A DNA stretch of 64,000 bases from Branchiostoma belcheri (taxonomy: Eukaryota; Chordata; Leptocardii; Amphioxiformes; Branchiostomatidae), in contig NW_017803918.1 in assembly GCF_001625305.1 (NCBI RefSeq), positions 66,367 to 130,366 on the forward strand. The letters run 5' to 3'. The notes beneath the pieces were generated by a model. It saw only the letters and a list, made by a program, of their open reading frames with translations. It was not told the DNA's origin and searched no databases. A program made the translations under genes and the position numbers. Below are positions 56,347-64,000 of the stretch, piece by piece; position 1 is the stretch's first letter; every line of letters starts with the position of its first letter.

Positions 56347-56965
56347 TTGCTGGGTGTAGTCACTCACTCTCACTCACTCAGGTCCGCATGCCCCTCGGGT
56401 TGGGGGCGTAGCGCCTCTGCATATTGTCCTCCAGGCCTGCCTGTCTCTGGCTGCTACCCAGGCGGTGGTGATGTCCAGGCCAACGGCCTGGAGGTCGGTG
56501 GTCAGTTGGTCAAACCATGCCAGTTGCGCCTTGGCCTCCCTCTTGGGCGGGACCAGTTGGGAGGGGGCGGTTCTCTCAGGAGAGCACCTAATTCCAGGGG
56601 TGGTTCTGATCTTACTATATGGCCAAAGAGGCGTAGACGGGCTGACCGGATGTTGCAGGACAGTGGCAGCTGGTTGGTTCTCAGCCTCAGGGCATCGTTG
56701 GAAACACGGTCGTGCCACCTGATTCCCAGGATCCTTCGCTGGCATTTGGAGTCGAAGGCGTCCAGGCGGCGCTCCTGGGCAGCTGTTAGGGTCCAGGTCT
56801 CGGCTCCGTACAGCAGAATGGAAAGCACGAGACTGTTATACAGCCTGAGTTTTGTTTGGTGTGAAAGAGTGCTGCTGGACCATACGCTGCTGGGGCTTGA
56901 CATTGCAGAGGCGGCTCGTCCGACGCGGAGCTGGATGTCAGAGTCACGTGAGGAAGCACGTGAGG
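56347..56965 (-). pseudogene. LINE reverse transcriptase C-terminus
   Basis: The minus strand reads SDIQLRVGRAASAMSSPSSV, LYNSLVLSILLYGAETWTLT, FDSKCQRRILGIRWHDRVSN, RLRLFGHIVR and RGRPRRNWHGL. One frameshift near 56505 leads to LTTDLQAVGLDITTAWVAAR, DRQAWR and a stop at about 56374. This is the thumb and C-terminal region of an RTE-like LINE; the palm is missing. The 3' end shows a TGAG-type short tandem repeat (56359-56382), the likely LINE tail. It abuts another LINE fragment in opposite orientation at about 56975. Confidence 0.82.
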
Positions 56966-56989
56966 ATCAAGTGGTGTGTGTAGATAGTG

Positions 56990-57248
56990 TTCGTTCGTGT
57001 AGAAGCGGGAGATGCACAGTTGATGCTATCTTTGTAGTAAGACAAATCTTGGAATAGGCTAGAGAGAGAAAAGTCAACCTACACTTCCATTCCAAAGACT
57101 TTAAAGCAGTCTTTGATACTGTCCAGAGGAAAGCCCTGTGGAAAATTATGCGAGCCATCGGGATGGAGAGAAAAATAGTCAACATTGTAGAAGAACTGCA
57201 CAAAAACACACAGTGTGCTGTTGTACAGGCAAATTACTACGCTTGTAG
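56990..57248 (+). pseudogene. LINE reverse transcriptase, 5' part (split by insertion)
   Basis: Reads GRCTVDAIFVVRQILE, then after a frame change VNLHFHSKDFKAVFDTVQRK (motif A, Asp retained), ALWKIMRAIGMERKIVNIVE and ELHKNTQCAVVQANYY. It stops at 57248 where a 13 bp inverted repeat starts. The reading continues at 60378, 3.1 kb downstream. RTE/BovB-like. Confidence 0.8.
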
Positions 57249-57781
57249 TGTAAGACCTGGTGTCGAGGAGAATAGGTGTAATGCAGACAATACAGTGTAG
57301 CATAGGAAATCGAGAATATCTCGAGTTTGATGTGACATAACAACTTGAAATTTAATAGACACTTAGACAAGAGGCTTTTCAGTTGAAAAATGCTTAACAA
57401 ATCTTGAAAATTAACATAATATTTCATTATTGATTGGAAAATCTGGCATACGATTTTACAGAGATGGGCTGTGACCCCACCTTTGCCGATGGCTGGAAAT
57501 GCTGAAATTTTCAGAGTATATAGGGACAGTCACGTAGTGTATGAATCGGTTTTCAGAAAATAAGAATATTGTTTTAATCTAAAGGAATGTCAAGATTTTG
57601 CTTATTTTGACAGGATTTTAGGGGGTTGCCATGACGTTATCGATTCATATCTAAATACGCAATGATTAAATGGGTTTTCCAAAAACCGATTCATATACAC
57701 CGTCAGGGGTTTTTGTAGAAAAAATTGGCATGAGGGAGCAGTATCACGGCGAGGGAGCGAAGCGACCAAGGGGGGTTTGGT

Positions 57782-57808
57782 GCGGAAGGGGGGTATCCCC
57801 CCTTCCGC
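57782..57808. repeat. Perfect 12 bp-stem GC hairpin
   Basis: GCGGAAGGGGGG, TAT loop, CCCCCCTTCCGC. It is preceded by GGCGAGGGAGCGAAGCGACC. Confidence 0.85.
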
Positions 57809-58591
57809 CATGTGAAGCCTTTGAAAATTTGAAGGTGAAATGGGACATTTTGAGGCTACTTGAGGGGGGAAATTTGAACTCTTAACCTCAATGTACCTTT
57901 CCCAAATTTCTATTCATGCATTGCATATTTCACTTATAAAATATAAGTACAATCAACAGTACACACAATCTGCAAATCACCCTCTATACACTTACACAAT
58001 TAGTGGTCAATGTTACCAGTAGCTCCAGATGACAACATTGGGTTTGCCACGCACAAGCTGAAACCTTTCCCATGGCACAATTGCAACACATTCATCCAAG
58101 CTGCTACAAACTCAGGTCTCATGTTTCACTTCAGAGCCTGTTCTATAGTATGCAAATGAAGGAGGTCTAGCTACATGTCTTGAGCAAGTTCTCAATGAAC
58201 ATTGTTTATTCCATTCAAACTTTTACTACTAGAGCTAAATGTTTAAGTTTGTGGTAAGATTTTGGAATTTTTATGAGAGTAACATAGTTTGTAATGCTAG
58301 AATGTATTGTTATGTGGTGTTGTTTTTGTATTTTTACTGGAAAAATATAATTTTGAAAAAGACTTAGGCTTCAATCTGAAAATTGATATGAGGGCGCTGG
58401 GTTGTTACATGAGGGCGCTGCGCCCTTGTTCCCCTGTTCAGAAAAACCCCTGGAAAAATCACTGAAATGATATTCAATCGCTTCACAATAGTGGTGTCGG
58501 GTTGTTGCATTTTATCACGGCACGAGTCTTATCTCTTTGAGGGGACTACTAAGTATGCATTTAGTTACGAAAAATTAAGAGAAGCCCAAGC

Positions 58592-58622
58592 GAGGAGGTT
58601 AAAGTCTTGATTTTAACCTTCT
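58592..58622. repeat. AGGAGGTTAAA palindrome, copy 1
   Basis: GAGGTTAAAGTC and GATTTTAACCTTC form an imperfect inverted pair, homologous to the perfect one at 59795. Confidence 0.6.
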
Positions 58623-59794
58623 AGGTTCAAGCAAGGTTTACACAATGTCATTTTCGTCAAAAAAGATAGGTTGATGTGTGACGGGCCTCCATGTTGTTAG
58701 CAAATTGTTCACAAAATGTGACTTGTGTTCATCTTCAGGCTGCATGAATCGGTTGTATTTTTTCTTCGTCTTGTGAGGCGTTTAGAACTTTTTTTGTGGA
58801 GACTGGATATATAGGCTCAAGAAAGGAAGGACCCTAGAAAAAGACCATAGAAACGCCGGAAATACCATAGAACACAAACAAAATACTAGTAACCCTGACT
58901 CTTTTAAACATCCTTGCCCTAACTGTGTACATTATGCGACTTCTACCTATCCATGAAATAATTTCTGCTAACAAGGGAGCTTTAAAGTCGTTGTAAGCTG
59001 TTACTTTTGGATCAAGGAGTTTTAGACTTCCTTGTTTGGATGAATAGATTATAACCGGGGCCAGTATGTTGGCCCGGCCTTTCAGACAGCCACTGTCTGC
59101 ACTCTATGCATTTTCACCATTAATACTTGCAAGGAGGTTATTATATTCCTTGATACTTGGAAGCATTTCTTGTTCTTTAACAGTTTTGGTAATTTCAACT
59201 TGGTAGTTCCTGTGTATTTCTGAGCTGAAATATAGATAGTAGCTGTTGTGTAGCTGTAACAGTCGGGTTCAAGCACCAGCAACTGACCAGTCCAACGGCC
59301 CCTGAACTTTAGCCTTGCGGTTTGATTGTTGTGTGCTGGCTTCTTCAGCTTAGTGTTTCATAACTGGTCAATTTGCTCTTAAACTGTAGGACAGATGACA
59401 ACTATTTCTACAATTCCCATGAAGAAAGAAAGTCACTAGTAAATCTAACATGATCCTGAATGACTTTGATAAAAGCAAGACAAAAAGCCGATTCTGCATG
59501 GCGATGTGTATTGGCTGTCTGGCATAAGTGCGCCCAAACTGATCTATTGTTTCGTTTCCTGCGCATTATGGGTGGAAATAGCACAGTATTTCCCTTCTTG
59601 CATGTTTCTTGTTATGGATACAAATATAAGCCATCATGGTAGCTTTAGAATGTATAGTTTTCGTACGTTTTCCAAACAAGCACATACCAGAACTGTCAAT
59701 CCCGTTCGAGCATTTCAACTATAATGGCTTCTCTAATAACCCATTATCAAAATGAGTATACCCAATAGACCAAGACCAAACACACAAACCTAAG

Positions 59795-59821
59795 GAGGTT
59801 AAAAATCAGATTTTTAACCTC
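59795..59821. repeat. AGGAGGTTAAA palindrome, copy 2
   Basis: GAGGTTAAAAATC and GATTTTTAACCTC are perfect 13 bp inverted partners around one base. Confidence 0.75.
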
Positions 59822-60377
59822 TTTGTCTAGACAGGGTACAACATGGCGTCCCAAGCATAGCTTGCATGTAAAGTGTATTGTATTGTATCATTACCAGAAT
59901 TGAAGCACAAAAGATTGTCTAACAATCATGCATGAGCTTTTTGTACACACAAGAAGAATGTTTGTGTTTTACAAAAAAAATGAAGAATCACCACCACAAA
60001 TACTGTGATGATTATGTGCTTTATTCAACCGATTCAAGATTTAAAAAAAAATTAATGGTTAATCTGACTATATTTGCCTAGTCCCATTTAAGCTCCTTTG
60101 TCTAGTTTCAGGACATTTTCCGTTAAAAGTTGGTAACTTTATCCTATTAACTCCTTGCTTGATCAAGTCAAAAGGATAGGGAGGGGGTGTGAAATAAGGC
60201 GACAAACAAATGTAAAACACCGGGCGGGGCATTTGACGTTGAAGCCGGTGCAGTTATCGCCTGGCTTGATGCATATTCAAGACGCTTCCCTAGCACCTTC
60301 CTTATTGTAATATTAAAATGAAGCTTTGCTAGTGGTTCTGTGGACCAGGTCTTACAATAGGGGAGTAGTTGGTTCCA

Positions 60378-60985
60378 GGTGGGAGTGGGAGTCAGGCAGG
60401 GTTGTTTATTGTCACCTGTCCTTTTCAACAAATTTCTCGAGTTTGTCATGGATGAGCTGAAGAGCCTTGATCCAACTTTTCAGCTACATGATAACATCTC
60501 CACTGAAGAGAGATATGCTGATGATACCACCCTAATTGCTGCTATATTTAGAAAACTTCAGATTTCTACAAAAGAACTTGAGTCAGCATGTAAAAAATGG
60601 GGCTTAAAAGTAAATGCTGCTAAGTGTAAGGTAATCACAAATGAGGTAGTAGAGAACATTCGGATAGAGGATGCAACCGTAGAGAAGGTCCCAGAATTTG
60701 TCTTTCTTGGAAGTGTAGTAAGAGGAGGATAGCACTTACTGCCTCAGCATTTAGTAGACTTAGAAAAACAGTACGGAACCGCAGTGACATGAGTAAGCAC
60801 CTCAAGATGCGACTGTTCCAAGCATTAATTCTGCCGATTGCTACATATGCATGTGAAACATGGACCTTGAAAAAATCAGATGAACTTCTCCTGTTATCCT
60901 TTGAAATGCGATGCTTGAGAGCAATTGTCAGTGTCTCCCTTCGGGACCACATCCCCAACATGGAAATCAGAGCAAAACAAGTGCC
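60378..60985 (+). pseudogene. LINE reverse transcriptase, 3' part (split by insertion)
   Basis: Resumes with GVGVRQGCLLSPVLFNKFLE (motif B), ERYADDTTLIAA (motif C, intact Asp pair), KKWGLKVNAAKCKVI and FVFLGSVVRGG. A stop and small deletion at about 60728 follow. It then continues in another frame with TASAFSRLRKTVRNRSDMSK, LILPIATYACETWTL and MRCLRAIVSVSLRDHIPNME, ending at about 60985. The element stops 14 bp before a host splice acceptor and has no recognisable 3' UTR. Confidence 0.85.
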
Positions 60986-60998
60986 CCCCTCCCCACAG

Positions 60999-62026
60999 AT
61001 CTATGAGGACTCCATCGTGCTACAGTCGGTGTTCACCAACGCTCGCGAGCTGCTGGAGCAGTCAGGTGACCTGCCGTCACCCGGGCAACACGAACGGGAG
61101 GACAGCGAGGAGGAGGAAGAGGAGGAGGGGTCCGAGTCGGAGTGTGAGTATGAGGGGGGGGGGTCTTCTAGTGAGCTGAGGTGGTGTACACAAGGGTGGC
61201 TTGCTGTTCCTATGTTTAGGGTTGAGACTTAAAAACTATAGAACCCTACAGCCCAACCTTATACAGCTTGTACAAAACTGGTGGTTAGTTACACACACCT
61301 ATGGGTGGTTTATCAGTTATGCAAAACTAGTAACAAACACTTAGGGGTCTGAGTTTGAAGGAAGGGGGTGCAAGTTTTGGTGGGTTTGGGTTCAGGAATA
61401 AATTGAGGGAGAAGTGTGGAAATCTACATCTCAAAGCCTTTATTTTAGTTGAGAATGTCTAAAGAAATGTTACTTACATGTTCTGGCAAGGGGTTAAGTT
61501 TAGACATTAGTGGTTTTGATGGTGGTCCAAACTGGAGATTGTCTTGTATTACATGTATGTTTGAGAGAATTTAAGAAGACAGTATTTGAGAAAATGATGT
61601 TTGTTGTCCCACAGCTCGCTCCTCACTCAAGATGAAGATCCGAGTAGGGAAGGGGGAAGGCAGAGGAAAGGTGAGTAGAACATCTTTAGCTGTATATTGG
61701 ACAACCTAACCAACAAGTAAGGTTGCATGTGGCTTACATATATGCATCTATCTGTACTAGACTAATTCACTTTAAGACAGCTATAAAAATGCTGCCAAAC
61801 CTTTTGGGTGCCCTGAAAAATTCTAAAATCTGTTCATCTAAAAAAACCTCTGGTTGCCCAAAGAGCCTCTGTTATCTCCAACACTGCAGTAAAGTTTGTC
61901 TCTGTGTTCCTCCGTTAGTCCAAGGGTAAGAGCCCTCGCAGGAAGCCAGGCCGACCCAAGAAAGCCGTCGTCAGCGATGATGATGACTCAGACACCAACG
62001 AGCAGCAGCAGGCTCCCAGCGAGGAG
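60999..62026 (+). CDS. SMARCA4: SMARCA4/SMARCA2-type chromatin remodeller, C-terminal exons
   Basis: Exon 60999-61143 reads IYEDSIVLQSVFTNARELLE, the last helix of the BRG1/Brahma bromodomain. It is followed by an acidic run (DSEEEEEEEGSESE), as in the vertebrate protein. Exon 61615-61670 completes a split Ser codon and reads SRSSLKMKIRVGKGEGRGK, matching the SRSVKVKIKLG segment. Exon 61919-62026 reads GKSPRRKPGRPKKAVVSDDD followed by SDTNEQQQAPSEE, with an AT-hook-like GRPKK and the conserved VVSDDD. All junctions are GT/AG, phases are consistent and no stop interrupts. This is the ATPase subunit tail of SWI/SNF (BAF) complexes, which reads acetylated histones and binds DNA in the nucleus. 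Upstream bromodomain and ATPase exons were not found in the window. The final exon is uncertain (see 62229). Confidence 0.9.
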
Positions 62027-62093
62027 GTCAGTCAAACTTTGTGCTTTATCTTCATCATACTAGTCTTCTTGTGTTGGCAACTAAATTCTTCAT

Positions 62094-62247
62094 GACATCA
62101 TCAGATTGTGTGGTGACTCATTGTGACATCATCAGATTGTGTGGTGACTCATCGTGACATCATCAGATTGTGTGGTGACTTGTCGTGACATCATCAGATT
62201 GTGTGGTGACTTGTCTTGATATCATCAGGTTGCGTGGTGACTCATCG
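62094..62247. repeat. 31 bp minisatellite, five units
   Basis: Units of exactly 31 bp start at 62094, 62125, 62156, 62187 and 62218, based on GACATCATCAGATTGTGTGG and TGACTCATYGT. It lies directly after the third SMARCA4 exon. Confidence 0.9.
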
Positions 62248-62360
62248 CTTCCTGCCGTGTCCGGGCGCGGGAGACGAGACGCGTGACGAGGCGTGGGATG
62301 AGCTGGGAGACTGTCCCTCGTCCTCCTCACCCTCTGTCTGCTCCTGTGCACGACGATAGG
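62229..62360 (+). other. Candidate SMARCA4 terminal exon or 3' UTR
   Basis: After CATCAG at 62228 the phase-0 frame reads VAW and TGA. Other frames are open to 62360 with acidic/Ser-rich text (GDETRDEAWDELGDCPSSSS). A terminal exon is expected here, but the acceptor lies inside the minisatellite and the correct end is not clear. Confidence 0.3.
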
Positions 62361-62369
62361 TGATATCAG

Positions 62370-64000
62370 AACATGCAGTTTGGTACACGGATACTTACAG
62401 AAGGGAATGAATGCAGTGCTCGATATTTAAAGTGATATAATGTAAGATTTTCATCATTTTAAACATCATTATTTTACACATTTTCTTATATACACGTAAG
62501 CCTACCTGGGTTCATAATGACATTTGGGGAGTAAAAGATCAACGTTCTTGTGCCACAAAAATGCACCGGAAGATGCCAAAGGTACTCGAATGAAAACTGC
62601 TGTTTCTTTACATTCTTTTGAGGAGCCTCCTAAAAAAACAGCGGGCCTGGCGCAACTTACTCTCGCACTGCTTATTCTCGAGTCACCGGAAAAGCGAAAT
62701 AGCAACAAATTATGTTGGAAGCTATTGAAATTGACAATCTAGATGAGAAAATTTCAATCATTCATATTTACAGTCTTGGTACAAAAATCTTACATAATAT
62801 CGCTTGAAAATCTATATATTACATTCTAAGTAAGACACAAGAAGAACACACAATTGAGGAGTCTTATAAATACTATTTATCAACACAAGAAGCACTTAGC
62901 GACCACAATACCTTATAATCTCAGAGACTAAAGAAAAAAAAAGGAAAAAGATGAAAGATCTACTGTACACTGTGACATGGTAAAGCTTTTCAGTCACCTT
63001 CTAGTTGGGATGTCATGGCTAAACAATTACTGTAAACTTGATTCATGTAAATGTTATAGGTGTCTACTGTGTACTATAAAATGAACACTAGTCATCTTTA
63101 TGGTTAAGCACATGGTTGTCATTAGTCTCAGTATGGCAGGAAAATCCAAACAAAATCATGTATTGGTTTGTTTTGGTCTCTCAAAGTGTCATGCTACATT
63201 AGTATATGCAGGACCAGTACTGTACCAAATCTCAATATGGAATCTGCCATGGATTTGTGCATAAGTCAGTCTCTTGTGATGTAGTAAACATTATATCATA
63301 TTATTGTGGGTACTTTCAGAAACAAAGGGCCTCAATGGCTACTAAGGGTATCTTTGTGAAGGTACAGTACTTTGGGACAGCTCACAAAGTTGTCAGTACA
63401 TGGATGGTAGAGTAAGGATGTAAAATGTACATTGTAGGTCTTGATATCCTCTTATGATATACAAATTACACACACTTGTCATGTACTGCATTTGCCACTG
63501 GATTGGTCACTTAGGAAAATAACAGTGAATGATGCAATGTAGGAGTTCTACTTGTAGTAGAATTGCTCACAACTCAGTACATTATGATGATAAGTATTCT
63601 TGCAACAAGTCGGTTTCAACAAGTCTGAACTATATATACACACTGTCTTGGTAGTAGTAGAGTCTGGGTTGGGGGATTCCTTTTTAGTACTGTCGATATT
63701 TGTAGCGGTTTAGAGCATTTTTGCCATAAGTATGTGCTTATGTTCTGTAGCTGACTTCGTGAACTAAAGGAGAAAGTCATTGTCAAGAATAAAGGAAAAA
63801 TCAAGTTTGTTACTGTGTCTGAGATTTATTTTGCTATATGCGATGGTACGTAGTATATTGATGGATTCAATGCAGAACATAATGCGTAGGCACTAAAGCA
63901 TAGTGTGACATGGGACTTATAACCTACACGTCCAAAGTCGTGCGTGGACAACTTACATGCATTTTGTATGCAAAGCGTTAGATGGAGCGTTTGAGACTTG
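62370..64000. other. Non-coding sequence to the window end
   Basis: AT-rich, without a supported gene, RNA or repeat; short open frames (62524-62742, 63206-63415) lack domains. Probably 3' UTR and downstream flank of the SMARCA4-like gene. Confidence 0.4.

Larger units (their letters stand above)
57249..60356. mobile_element. 3.1 kb insertion with 13 bp inverted ends
   Basis: TGTAAGACCTGGT (57249-57261) and its exact reverse complement (60344-60356) sit at the two points where the LINE reverse transcriptase is interrupted. No protein domain was found inside. It contains the GC hairpin at 57782, a GCGCTGCGCCC-rich patch at 58390-58430 and two related palindromes at 58592 and 59795. No clear target duplication. 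It may be a non-autonomous DNA transposon that accumulated secondary insertions. Confidence 0.6.

Noticed and set aside
56347-57057. 236-residue plus-strand open frame
   Set aside because: Antisense shadow of the LINE reverse transcriptase C-terminus on minus; no domain in this frame.

Overview
The window looks like draft-assembled animal DNA, most probably from a lancelet (Branchiostoma). The reasons are short exons with canonical GT/AG introns, three recognisable metazoan genes whose splice phases fit their vertebrate counterparts, and dense old families of non-LTR, BEL/Pao and DNA transposons. The species call is inference; no rRNA or mitochondrial marker is present. Three N runs (19922-19941, 30662-30681, 46935-47653) mark assembly gaps.

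Host genes. (1) Minus strand, 6127-6760: the first three coding exons of a casein kinase I gamma gene, with a one-base deletion and a glycine-loop change in exon 1. (2) Plus strand, 13274-16279: a PTEN-like locus with one phosphatase exon and C2-domain exons. Its P-loop has lost the catalytic Cys and Arg, the phosphatase exon carries a frameshift and a stop, and one C2 exon end has become an in-frame tandem repeat of 87 bp units. (3) Plus strand, 60999-62026: three exons from the C-terminus of a SMARCA4/SMARCA2 (BRG1/Brahma) remodeller, from the end of the bromodomain onward. Three further spliced genes were not recognised (22827-23695, 40466-41082, 49891-50577).

Mobile DNA by region. 1-3.9 kb: endonuclease and reverse-transcriptase pieces of two or more LINEs on both strands. 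8.0-8.8 kb: a MITE with probable TA target duplication. 8.8-12.8 kb: four retroelement fragments end to end, including a chimeric LINE ORF and a BEL/Pao gag. 16.37-21.14 kb: a 4.8 kb transposon with 57 bp inverted ends and two convergent genes, a SWIM/YqaJ nuclease and a THAP-coiled-coil protein; its expected transposase core is missing and a minisatellite and gap lie there. A second partial copy is at 32.2-33.2 kb, cut by another inverted-repeat element (30.95-32.18 kb). 21.7-23.3 kb: a BEL/Pao integrase split by a 12 bp duplication and interleaved with a two-exon gene. 37.3-39.97 kb: three non-autonomous repeat families. 42.1-46.9 kb: an L1/Tx1-type LINE with intact ORF1 and frameshifted ORF2. 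56.3-61.0 kb: two LINE fragments, the second split by a 3.1 kb insertion with 13 bp inverted ends and finishing directly against a SMARCA4 splice acceptor.

Most of the window is intron or intergenic repeat. The host genes are unrelated in function. The features most worth following are the YqaJ/THAP transposon, the decayed PTEN locus with its new repeat array, and the interleaved gene/retroelement at 22-23.7 kb.
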